NCBI GenBank assembly: GCA_023404495.1 | Contig: JAEYBE010000005.1 | Coordinates: 20,648-84,647 of the forward strand | Reading direction: 5' to 3' | Origin: Actinomycetes bacterium | GTDB lineage: Bacteria; Actinomycetota; Thermoleophilia; Solirubrobacterales; JACPNS01 | DNA length: 64,000 nt | In this document: positions 54,396-61,360 of the stretch, piece after piece | Layout of the letters: every line of letters starts with the position of its first letter | Position numbering within the stretch: position 1 is the first letter of the stretch | The notes under the pieces: model-generated | What the model was told of the DNA's origin: nothing | Databases searched by the model: none | Seen by the model: the letters and a program-made list of their open reading frames with translations, nothing else | Translations under genes and position numbers: made by a program

Positions 54396-55163
54396 CTAGC
54401 GCGGTGCCATTCGCAGCGCGCCGTCGATCCGAATCGTCTCGCCGTTGAGCATGACGTTTGCGGCGATCGAGGCGACAAGATCGGCGTACTCGGAGGGTTC
54501 GCCCAGCCGTGCCGGGAAGGGCACGCTCTCGCCGAGCGCCACGCGCGCGGGCTCGGGCAGCGCCGCGAGCAGCGGGGTGTCAAACATTCCCGGGGCGATC
54601 GTCATCACGCGCACACCGCGCGCAGCTAGGTCGCGCGCGGCCGGAAGCGTCAGAGCCGCGACCCCGCCCTTCGAAGCGGCATAGGCGGTCTGACCGATCT
54701 GGCCATCGAATGCCGCGATCGATGCGGTCATCACGACAAGGCCGCGCTCACCGTCTTCGCCTGGCTCGTTCTGGCACATCGCCGCGGCCGAGAGCCTCAG
54801 CAGGTTGTACATGCCCACGAGGTTTACGCGGACTACCGCGTCGAACGGTTCGATCGGTGCGGCGCCGTCCTTGCCGACAGTGCGCTGAGCCCATCCGATT
54901 CCTGCGCAGCCGACCGCCAGATCGAGCCTGCCGAAGTGCTCGACGGCGACTCCGACGGCTTGCTCGACCTCTTCTGCGACGGACACGTCGCACTTGACGA
55001 ACTCGGCGCTCTCACCCAGCTCAAGCGCCAGACGCGTGCCGTTCTCGACATTGATGTCGGCGATGACAACGCGCGCGCCGCGCTCAATCAGGCCGCGTAC
55101 GGTGGCCCCGCCGAGCCCCGACGCACCGCCCGTCACCACTGCGACCGCTCCCTGAAGCTCCAT
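54396..55163 (-). CDS. Short-chain dehydrogenase, 3-hydroxyacyl-CoA dehydrogenase type
   Basis: 255 residues. Classical SDR: VTGGASGLGGATVRGL, CDVSV, VGCAGIG, VMTASIAAFDGQIGQTAYAASKGG (Ser, YxxxK). It resembles type II 3-hydroxyacyl-CoA dehydrogenases (fatty-acid or branched-chain oxidation), consistent with the EPFDAVVRVNLVGMYN block. NAD(H) is likely from the Asp after strand 2 (VVIADINV). Start fixed by TAGGCT 7 nt upstream. Confidence 0.92.
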   Translation of the reverse strand: MELQGAVAVVTGGASGLGGATVRGLIERGARVVIADINVENGTRLALELGESAEFVKCDVSVAEEVEQAVGVAVEHFGRLDLAVGCAGIGWAQRTVGKDGAAPIEPFDAVVRVNLVGMYNLLRLSAAAMCQNEPGEDGERGLVVMTASIAAFDGQIGQTAYAASKGGVAALTLPAARDLAARGVRVMTIAPGMFDTPLLAALPEPARVALGESVPFPARLGEPSEYADLVASIAANVMLNGETIRIDGALRMAPR

Positions 55164-55170
55164 GGCCGCG

Positions 55171-55176
55171 AGCCTA
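55171..55176 (-). promoter_or_regulatory. -10 box TAGGCT of the SDR gene (leaderless type)
   Basis: TAGGCT ends 7 nt before the ATG at 55163. It overlaps a plus-strand TAGCCT at 55175-55180 that could serve the protease gene. Confidence 0.45.
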
Positions 55177-55196
55177 GCCTGACAAACTGTTCCCAC

Positions 55197-56402
55197 GTGT
55201 TTGGTGGCGGGAGAAACATGCCTCTGTTCCGCGTCGCCGGTATCCAGGTGTCGGTCGACTGGAGCTGGCTGATCGCGCTCGGCTACGTGATGTTCGTGAT
55301 GGTCGACGACTATCAGCAGCTGCTGGGCCCAGAGCGTCAGAACCTCGCGTTCGTATACGGCGTCGCGGTTGCCTTCGCGTTCTTCGGCTCGATCGTCCTG
55401 CACGAGTTCGGCCACGCGATCGTCGCCCGCCGCAATGACATCGGCATCCTCGGGATCGACCTCTGGCTGCTCGGCGGCCTCGCGAAGATGGACCGCGAAC
55501 CGCCGACCGCCGGCGTCGAGTTTCGGGTCGCCGCCGCAGGCCCGTTCGTGACGCTGATCCTCGCGATCGGCTTGCTCGGGGCGGCGTTCGGTATCCACGA
55601 TGGGCCGATCGAGGAGCTGCGTCCGCTGACGTTCGTCGCCGGAGAGGCGCCGCTCGTCTTCGCGCTGACGACACTCGGCTGGATCAACGTCTTTCTACTG
55701 GCCTTCAACCTGATTCCCGCCTATCCGCTCGATGGTGGCCGGATTGCCCGTTCGGCGATCTGGGCGGCTACCGGCGACTCGCACCGAGCGACGCTGGTCT
55801 CGGCGACGATCGGCAAATGGTTCGGATACATCCTGATCGGGCTTGGTGTTGCGATGATCGTGAGCGTCGGCGCGTTGATCGCCGGGGCGCTCTTCATGTT
55901 CATGGGCTGGTCGCTGGCTCAGACGGCGCAGGCGGCGACGATGCAGGAGAGCGTGCTCGGCGAGGCGCGTGATCTGACCGTGGCCGACGTGATGGATCGT
56001 CAGCCGGTCGTGATGCCGGCCGATGCGTCGGCTCAACGAGCGCTCGACGAGTTCTTCTGGCGCTACCGCTGGCCGTGGTTTCCGGTTGTCGGTCCCACCG
56101 GTCAGTTTCTCGGGCTGATCGAACAGCACTCGGTAGACCTGCTCGACGAGAGCGAGCTCGGCACGAGGCGGGCAAGCGAGCTGATCGCGCCGGGCACCGA
56201 GAAGGAGCGTTCGGTCCGCGATGACACGCCGTTGACGGCGCTCTTGGTCAACGACCAGATCCGCGACTACGGCTCGCTGATGGCGATCGACGAGGCTGGG
56301 CAGCTCTCGGGGGTTGTGACGCTCGAGCAGGTGCAGCGAGCCCTGCGCGAGGCGATCGCCCGCGCGACCGAGCAACAAGCACCGCCGCCAGAGGCGACCT
56401 AG
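55197..56402 (+). CDS. Site-2 protease (M50) with C-terminal CBS domain pair
   Basis: 401 residues from the GTG at 55197. Zinc motif SIVLHEFGHAIVARR and the downstream NLIPAYPLDGGRI (LDG) sit in a multi-helix core of about six membrane segments. Two CBS modules follow (LTVADVMDRQPVVMPADASAQRA ... and PLTALLVNDQIRDYG ...), giving nucleotide-dependent control. It cleaves membrane proteins inside the bilayer; the substrate is unknown. The VFGGGRN N-terminus fits the family, so GTG is used; an ATG at 55218 with GGGAG 4-5 nt upstream is the alternative. Confidence 0.9.
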   Translation: MFGGGRNMPLFRVAGIQVSVDWSWLIALGYVMFVMVDDYQQLLGPERQNLAFVYGVAVAFAFFGSIVLHEFGHAIVARRNDIGILGIDLWLLGGLAKMDREPPTAGVEFRVAAAGPFVTLILAIGLLGAAFGIHDGPIEELRPLTFVAGEAPLVFALTTLGWINVFLLAFNLIPAYPLDGGRIARSAIWAATGDSHRATLVSATIGKWFGYILIGLGVAMIVSVGALIAGALFMFMGWSLAQTAQAATMQESVLGEARDLTVADVMDRQPVVMPADASAQRALDEFFWRYRWPWFPVVGPTGQFLGLIEQHSVDLLDESELGTRRASELIAPGTEKERSVRDDTPLTALLVNDQIRDYGSLMAIDEAGQLSGVVTLEQVQRALREAIARATEQQAPPPEAT

Positions 56403-57100
56403 CTGCTCGGATCTGCTTCCTGCGATGGGCCGCTTGCCGTGCGGGCGAAGTCGCGCAGCGGATCTCCGGGCTCGAGCGAGACGACCAGCGAGTGCACGTC
56501 GAGCCAGCTTGCCTCGCGCATTTCGTCGGACCTTCGACCGGGCAGCAACTCGTCAAATCTCGACGTCATTGACGGATCGAGCCACGCCTCGCAGGCTTCT
56601 CGCGACTCCCAGAAATCGATCGAACGCATCGAGCCCTTGTGGTTGTAGGCGACGTGGGCGATCCGTCCGGGCGCCGGCCGATCGAACCAGCCGAGTTCGG
56701 AAATCACCTCGCGGTACTCCTCCGGCGTCAGGTTGTACAGCTCGCTGGTGATCGCGGCGATCTTGCTGGACGGAGTCGCGTCAAAGCGCTCGACTGGTAC
56801 ATCCCGCGCGATCAGCAGCCTTTCGAGTTCGTATTCATCGCGCGTGATGTCAAACGATTCGCCGGTTTCGCGCAGTTGGTTCTGAACCTCGATTGAGGTG
56901 AAGCGGACGAACGTGTCGCGCATCGCCTCGGCGTCGCGAAACAGCGTGCCGACGATCAGCTCGCCGTCGTGAATTGCTGAGTACTGCATCAGCACGCCCT
57001 CAGGCTGCTCGTCGCGGGCCAGTACTCGTTGCACCACATTGTCGAAGAACTCGGTCGACGGCGCGGTGCGGATCACAGCGATTTGCGGATCGATGATCAA
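56399..57100 (-). CDS. Protein with two dimeric alpha/beta-barrel-like repeats, unknown function
   Basis: 233 residues, no family recognised. Two segments show the same strand-helix pattern: VLMQYSAIHDGELIVGTLFRDAEAMRDTF (about 36-64) and IAHVAYNHKGSMRSIDFWESREACEAWL (about 145-172). This resembles ABM/ferredoxin-like barrel halves, suggesting an internal duplication. The start appears to be TTG at 57100; no ribosome site is clear. It overlaps the protease stop by 4 bp (convergent). Confidence 0.6.
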   Translation of the reverse strand: MIIDPQIAVIRTAPSTEFFDNVVQRVLARDEQPEGVLMQYSAIHDGELIVGTLFRDAEAMRDTFVRFTSIEVQNQLRETGESFDITRDEYELERLLIARDVPVERFDATPSSKIAAITSELYNLTPEEYREVISELGWFDRPAPGRIAHVAYNHKGSMRSIDFWESREACEAWLDPSMTSRFDELLPGRRSDEMREASWLDVHSLVVSLEPGDPLRDFARTASGPSQEADPSS

Positions 57101-57169
57101 TTGGGCGCTCTCTGTATTTGTGGGAAGCCGCAGGCCGGTCCATCGGGCTCGCGGCTTGGTCGTTCCAAA

Positions 57170-57181
57170 TAGTAGGTACTA
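57170..57181. promoter_or_regulatory. Palindrome over the sdhA -35 region
   Basis: TAGTA-GG-TACTA lies where the -35 of the TATACT promoter should be, with no TTGACA-like box there. It may be the site of an activator or repressor of the succinate dehydrogenase operon. Confidence 0.35.
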
Positions 57182-57191
57182 CGCCGGTGGT

Positions 57192-57197
57192 TATACT
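57192..57197 (+). promoter_or_regulatory. -10 box TATACT of the succinate dehydrogenase operon
   Basis: TATACT ends 9 nt before the TTG at 57207, so the mRNA is leaderless or nearly so. Confidence 0.5.
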
Positions 57198-57206
57198 CGC
57201 CCCGCC

Positions 57207-58895
57207 TTGCCTGAACACGACGTACTAGTAATCGGCGCTGGACTCGCCGGACAGAGAGCCGCCCTCGCTGCAGCGGAGCAGGGCGTGACCGTCGGCATCA
57301 TCAGCAAGATCCACCCGGTGCGCTCGCACTCGAACGCCGCCCAGGGCGGAATCAACGCCGCGCTGAACCCCGACGACTCCTGGGAGTCGCACGCATTCGA
57401 CACCGTCAAGGGCTCCGACTACCTCGGAGACCAGGACGCGATCGAGATCATGTGCAGCGAGGCTCCCGACGAGATCCTCCACCTCGAGCACCTCGGCGTC
57501 ACCTTCCACAGGAACGACCAGGGCCTGCTCGGCACTCGTGCTTTCGGTGGCGCTTCGGCCGCGCGCACCTACTACGTGGCCGACATCACCGGCCAGGCGA
57601 TCCTCCACGTGCTCTACGAGCAGATGCTCAAGTACAGCGATCAGATCGACCGCTACGAAGAGTGGTTCACCGTCGACATCACGACCGACGATGACGGGCG
57701 CTGCTCGGGCGCGATCATGCGCAACATCCGCGACGGCTCACTCGAGGTCTTTCGCGCCAAGACGGTGATCCTCGCGACCGGCGGCTCCGGCCAGATCTAC
57801 AAGCCGACCACCAACGCACTCGTCTGCACCGCCGACGGTCAGGCGATGGCCTACCGCGCCGGCGCGTCGCTGATGGACATGGAGATGATCCAGTACCACC
57901 CGACGACGCTGCTGGGCAACGGCCTGCTGATCACCGAGGGCGCTCGTGGCGAAGGCGCGCACCTCTACAACGCTTTGGGCGAACGCTTCATGGAGAAGAG
58001 CGCTCCCAACAAAATGGAGCTCGCTTCGCGCGATGTCGTCTCGCGTGCCGAGCAGACCGAGATCAACGAGGGTCGCGGCTTCCCCGACGGCTCCGTCCAC
58101 CTCGATGTCACGGTCGTCCCGAAGAAGCGCATCCACGAAGCGCTGCGCGAGATCGTCATGGTCGGCCGCGACTTCGCCGGCATCGACATCACGAAGGAGC
58201 CGATCCCGGTCAAGCCGGGCCAGCACTACATCATGGGCGGCGTCAAGACCGACGTCGACGGCCAGACCGACATCCCGGGCCTCTACGCAGCCGGCGAGGT
58301 CGCCTGCGTCTCCGTTCACGGCGGCAACCGACTGGGCGCGAACTCTTTGCTCGACACGCTGATCTTCGGCAAGCGCTCCGGTGTGCACGCCGCAGCTGCT
58401 GCCAAGCAGATGAACATTCCGGACGTGCCTGCTTCCAAGCTCGACGCCGTGCGCGACGAGATCGACTCGATCATTCAGCGCCCGAAGGACGGCGGTCGCC
58501 GCGTCTCTGAGGTCAAGGCCGAGCTCGGCGCGATCATGGACGCGAAGGTTGCCGTCTACCGCGACGAGGCGGGACTTCAGGAGGCGCTCGAGGTCGTACG
58601 CCGCCTCAAGGAAGAGGCCAAGACCGCGACGATCGACGACCAGGGCACAGTCTTCAACCAGGACGTGCTCGGCGCGCTCGAACTTGGATTCATGACCGAC
58701 ATCGCAGAGACGATCGTGATGGGTGCGATCGAGCGCAAGGAGTCGCGCGGCGCGCAGTTCCGCACCGACTTCCCCGAGCGCAACGACGAGGAATGGCTCA
58801 AGCACATCGACATCAAGCTCAAGGATGGCGAGCCGACGATCGAATACAGCCCTGTGAAGATCACGCAGTGGCAGCCGCAAGCACGCACGTACTAG
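57207..58895 (+). CDS. sdhA: Succinate dehydrogenase/fumarate reductase flavoprotein subunit
   Basis: 562 residues from the TTG at 57207. FAD-binding GAGLAGQRAALAA, the covalent-flavin His41 in VRSHSNAAQGG, substrate loop TEGARGEGAHLYN, HYIMGGVKTD, and the C-terminal GEVACVSVHGGNRLGANSLLD. Oxidises succinate or reduces fumarate. No twin-arginine signal, so it faces the cytoplasm. The B-type RSHS motif is closer to Bacillus/Epsilonproteobacteria enzymes than to E. coli SdhA. Confidence 0.95.
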   Translation: MPEHDVLVIGAGLAGQRAALAAAEQGVTVGIISKIHPVRSHSNAAQGGINAALNPDDSWESHAFDTVKGSDYLGDQDAIEIMCSEAPDEILHLEHLGVTFHRNDQGLLGTRAFGGASAARTYYVADITGQAILHVLYEQMLKYSDQIDRYEEWFTVDITTDDDGRCSGAIMRNIRDGSLEVFRAKTVILATGGSGQIYKPTTNALVCTADGQAMAYRAGASLMDMEMIQYHPTTLLGNGLLITEGARGEGAHLYNALGERFMEKSAPNKMELASRDVVSRAEQTEINEGRGFPDGSVHLDVTVVPKKRIHEALREIVMVGRDFAGIDITKEPIPVKPGQHYIMGGVKTDVDGQTDIPGLYAAGEVACVSVHGGNRLGANSLLDTLIFGKRSGVHAAAAAKQMNIPDVPASKLDAVRDEIDSIIQRPKDGGRRVSEVKAELGAIMDAKVAVYRDEAGLQEALEVVRRLKEEAKTATIDDQGTVFNQDVLGALELGFMTDIAETIVMGAIERKESRGAQFRTDFPERNDEEWLKHIDIKLKDGEPTIEYSPVKITQWQPQARTY

Positions 58896-58916
58896 TTTCA
58901 GACAGGTAGGCCCCGC

Positions 58917-60041
58917 ATGCCGAAGTACACCCTCAACATCCGCCGTTTTTCTCCCGAGACAGGCGACCCGGCCTACTTCGAGACTTTCGATGTTGAGATG
59001 GAGGGCCACCGCCCGGTGCTCGACGCCATCCTCGAGGCGCGCGCCGCCCAGGACGGCTCGATCGGCATCCGCTGCTCCTGCCAGGCCGCGATCTGCGGAT
59101 CCTGCGGAGTGCGCATCAACGGCAATCCTGCGCTCGCCTGCAACACCCTGCTGCGCGACGCCGTCGCGACCGCCGAAGACGGCGTGACGATCGACATCGA
59201 GCCGATGGGCAACATGCCGGTGATCAAGGACCTGATCGTCGACATGGACGCCGTCCACTGGAAGAAGGTCGACCGCGTCGTTCCGTGGCTCGTGCCCGCC
59301 GGCGATCCGCCAGAGCGTGAGTACGTCGTGCCGCACGAGGCGATGGTCGACGTCACGCAGACGATGGCGTGCATTCACTGCGGCGTCTGCGTCTCTGACT
59401 GTCTTTCGATGGAAGCCGACCCGGAGTTCATCGGTCCGGCAGCTTCGGCCAAGGCCTACCGCTTCGTCGGCGATCCCCGCGATGCGGCAACCAAGGATCG
59501 CCTTGTGCACCTGGCCAACGACCCGTCGGGCATCTACGACTGCACGCACTGCTTCAAGTGCGTCGAGGTCTGCCCCAAGGGCGTCGCGCCGATGAACCAG
59601 ATCATGCGCCTGCGCCGCCGCGCGACGGGTGATTACAAGATCAAGGACCACAACAACGGTTACCGCCACGAGAAGGCGTTCGTCAGCATCATCGAGAAGT
59701 GGGGCACGCTCCACGAGGCCAAGTTGCTGCCCGACTCCTACGGCGAAGGCATCCTCGGCAAGCTCACGCCGGACGCCCAGATCAACCTGATCGGCTCGCT
59801 GCCGACCGCGCTGCGCGGTCTTGCCTCGGGCAAGGTGACGATCCCGAAGGTCCTGCACCACCACAAGCTTCCCGACCAGCAGCGGGTCAAGGACATCTAC
59901 GAGAAGGTTCACGCGCGCAAAGAGCGCATCGAGCTGAACCTCTACATCGTCGGCGAGGATGCCGACGAACTCGAAGCCGAAGGCAAGTCGGAGGTCACCC
60001 CGATCGCCGCAACCGCCCCGGCCGAGGAAGGAACAAGCTGA
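58917..60041 (+). CDS. sdhB: Succinate dehydrogenase iron-sulfur subunit with extra cysteine and long C-terminus
   Basis: 374 residues; typical SdhB is about 240-260. The [2Fe-2S] ligands are CQAAICGSC (55, 60, 63) and Cys75. The second domain has C152-C155-C158-C162 and C209-C212-C215-C219. Cys212 is where classical SdhB has Ile (E. coli Ile209) to keep a [3Fe-4S] centre, so two [4Fe-4S] clusters are expected here. A C-terminal extension of about 120 residues (LTPDAQINLIGSLPTAL ...) may dock the CCG subunit. ATG start 21 bp after sdhA. Confidence 0.94.
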   Translation: MPKYTLNIRRFSPETGDPAYFETFDVEMEGHRPVLDAILEARAAQDGSIGIRCSCQAAICGSCGVRINGNPALACNTLLRDAVATAEDGVTIDIEPMGNMPVIKDLIVDMDAVHWKKVDRVVPWLVPAGDPPEREYVVPHEAMVDVTQTMACIHCGVCVSDCLSMEADPEFIGPAASAKAYRFVGDPRDAATKDRLVHLANDPSGIYDCTHCFKCVEVCPKGVAPMNQIMRLRRRATGDYKIKDHNNGYRHEKAFVSIIEKWGTLHEAKLLPDSYGEGILGKLTPDAQINLIGSLPTALRGLASGKVTIPKVLHHHKLPDQQRVKDIYEKVHARKERIELNLYIVGEDADELEAEGKSEVTPIAATAPAEEGTS

Positions 60042-60940
60042 TGAAGGTCGCCTACTGGCCCGGCTGCGTATCGCGCGGTTTCACCCCTGAGCTGCACGGC
60101 TCGATGGATTTGGTCGCCGGCAAGGTCGGTCTTGAGCTCGCCGAGCTCGACCGCGCCAACTGCTGCGGCGCCGGCGTGATCGCCGAGCACAACCAAGAAC
60201 TCGCCGACACCTTGAACGCTCGCACCTTCGCGATGGCACAGGCCACCGACGGCGCCGAGCTGATGATGAACATCTGCTCGACCTGCCAAGGCGCGATGAG
60301 CGAGTGCCAGGAACGCTTGGATGCTTCGTCTGAGTACCGCGAGCTGATCAACGAGAACCTCCAGCCGGAGAACCTCAAGTACGAGGCCGGCGTCACGAAC
60401 AAGAACTTCCTCTGGGTGCTGGTCGAGGACATCGGCCTTGACAAGCTCAAGAGTCTGGTCACCCGTCCCCTGACGGGCGTGCGGATCGCGCCGTTCTACG
60501 GCTGCTACATCATCCGCCCGACCGACCGCCTGGGCTACAAGGAGTTCCCGCAGCGCGACGAGTACCTCGAGCAGGTCATCGAGGTCGTCGGCGCCGACCC
60601 GGTCGCCTACACCGGCAGCCACAAGTGCTGCGGCTTCCCGGTGATCACGATGAACAAGAAGACTTCGCTCACGCAGGCCGGTCGTCACCTTGGCGATGCG
60701 ATCGACGCCGGCGCCGACGCGCTGGTAACGCCGTGCCCGCTGTGCCACCTCAACTTGGACATGCAGCAGCCCGAGGCTGCCAAGTTCGTCGATCGTGACC
60801 TTGGCATCCCGGTCCTGCACCTACCGCAGCTGATCGGCCTTTCGCTTGGCTTTGACCCGAAGGAACTGGGCATGGGCAAGCACGTGGTCTCGACCAAAGA
60901 AGTGGCCGAGAAGGTCACCTCACTGGTCGCCGCGGCCTGA
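60041..60940 (+). CDS. CCG-domain (HdrB-like) subunit of non-classical succinate dehydrogenase
   Basis: 299 residues. Two CCG modules: C-x31-CCG-x35-CxxC (WPGCVSRG ... NCCGAGV ... CSTC) and C-x40-CCG-x33-CxxC (FYGCYIIR ... KCCGFPV ... CPLC). In type E succinate:quinone reductases and heterodisulfide reductases these bind non-cubane or [4Fe-4S] clusters and pass electrons to quinone or disulfide. It replaces the membrane SdhC/SdhD, none of which are present nearby. The ATG overlaps the sdhB stop by 1 bp. Confidence 0.93.
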   Translation: MKVAYWPGCVSRGFTPELHGSMDLVAGKVGLELAELDRANCCGAGVIAEHNQELADTLNARTFAMAQATDGAELMMNICSTCQGAMSECQERLDASSEYRELINENLQPENLKYEAGVTNKNFLWVLVEDIGLDKLKSLVTRPLTGVRIAPFYGCYIIRPTDRLGYKEFPQRDEYLEQVIEVVGADPVAYTGSHKCCGFPVITMNKKTSLTQAGRHLGDAIDAGADALVTPCPLCHLNLDMQQPEAAKFVDRDLGIPVLHLPQLIGLSLGFDPKELGMGKHVVSTKEVAEKVTSLVAAA

Positions 60941-60983
60941 CCCACCAGCACCCGCGCCACCGCCGCTGCCGCACCGCCACCGC

Positions 60984-61004
60984 TTGCATGCCTCTGGCAT
61001 GCAA
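60984..61004. repeat. 21-bp palindrome, copy 1
   Basis: Arms TTGCATGCC and GGCATGCAA around TCT. First of three copies with an exact 63-bp start-to-start spacing. Confidence 0.9.
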
Positions 61005-61046
61005 AGCAATTTCACGCCTGGGAACCCCTCGAACAAGCGAAATCTC

Positions 61047-61067
61047 TTGCATGCCTCTGGCATGCAA
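61047..61067. repeat. 21-bp palindrome, copy 2
   Basis: Identical to copy 1 (arms TTGCATGCC/GGCATGCAA, loop TCT); the flanking C and G extend the arms to 10 bp. The 42-bp spacer to copy 1 is unlike the one to copy 3. Confidence 0.9.
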
Positions 61068-61109
61068 GGTTTGAGGCTTGTCTATGCGGCCGATCGGAGC
61101 ACACTCCTC

Positions 61110-61130
61110 TTGCATGCCAGAGGCATGCAA
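61110..61130. repeat. 21-bp palindrome, copy 3 (inverted loop)
   Basis: Same arms with loop AGA, that is, the reverse orientation of copies 1 and 2; flanking C and G again extend the arms to 10 bp. Confidence 0.9.
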
Positions 61131-61151
61131 GCCAACCCTTTGGCAAGACCA

Positions 61152-61169
61152 ATCGGACCGCAGTCCGAT
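61152..61169. repeat. 7-bp-stem inverted repeat ATCGGAC/GTCCGAT
   Basis: Arms flank CGCA and the repeat ends one base before the CRP-like palindrome. It may be part of the same control region. Confidence 0.5.
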
Positions 61170-61170
61170 C

Positions 61171-61186
61171 TGTGACCGCGGTCACA
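61171..61186. promoter_or_regulatory. CRP/FNR-family-like operator TGTGACCGCGGTCACA
   Basis: A perfect 16-bp palindrome matching the TGTGA-N6-TCACA form bound by CRP-type regulators. It covers the -35 position of the TACACT promoter at 61194, which suggests repression, or activation from an unusual position. Confidence 0.6.
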
Positions 61187-61193
61187 CATCTAC

Positions 61194-61199
61194 TACACT
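61194..61199 (+). promoter_or_regulatory. Candidate -10 box TACACT for the PhlG-like gene leader
   Basis: TACACT lies 8 bp after the CRP-like palindrome; a start near 61206 would give a leader of about 155 nt before the ATG at 61361. Confidence 0.4.
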
Positions 61200-61256
61200 C
61201 TTCATCAGCTCGTCGGCATCGCATTGGGGTTCGATCCGACTGAGCTGGGGATGGGT
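61200..61256 (+). pseudogene. Relic of a second CCG-subunit C-terminus
   Basis: In one frame this reads LHQLVGIALGFDPTELGMG, against LHLPQLIGLSLGFDPKELGMG in the intact subunit (about 60,820-60,880). Most base differences are at third codon positions, so the copy was once under protein-level selection. No upstream part of the gene is left; a stop lies at 61173-61175. Confidence 0.65.
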
Positions 61257-61360
61257 TGCACTCAGTTTCTGAGCGGCACCCGAAATAGCTCTCAGCAACC
61301 GACATGGGGGAGGATGCTGAGCTTGGAAGAGACCGCCTAGGCGGTCTTTTCCTTTAAGCA
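61206..61360 (+). promoter_or_regulatory. Structured 5' leader of unknown class with terminator (putative attenuator or riboswitch)
   Basis: CTCAGCA (61291-61297 region) can pair with upstream CTGAG near 61269-61273 or with downstream TGCTGAG near 61315-61321, so two folds compete. An intrinsic terminator follows, and the coding region begins about 10 nt later. No known riboswitch consensus (SAM, cobalamin, glycine, c-di-GMP, c-di-AMP, fluoride) was recognised by eye. Confidence 0.45.
61330..61350 (+). terminator. Intrinsic terminator just before the PhlG-like gene
   Basis: AGACCGCC and GGCGGTCT with loop TA, then TTT and CCTTT. It ends about 10 nt before the ATG at 61361, too close for a normal promoter in between. 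Confidence 0.75.

Noticed and set aside
57738..59912. Long open frame antisense to sdhA/sdhB
   Set aside because: High GC makes antisense frames long; the sense strand encodes clear enzymes and the antisense product has no domain.
60984..61130. Possible CRISPR array (three 21-bp repeats, two 42-bp spacers)
   Set aside because: The third repeat is in reverse orientation by its loop, the repeat is a full palindrome, and there are no cas genes or leader.
61206..61360. Assignment of the leader to a known riboswitch class
   Set aside because: Conserved cores of SAM, cobalamin, glycine, c-di-GMP and other known classes could not be found by eye.
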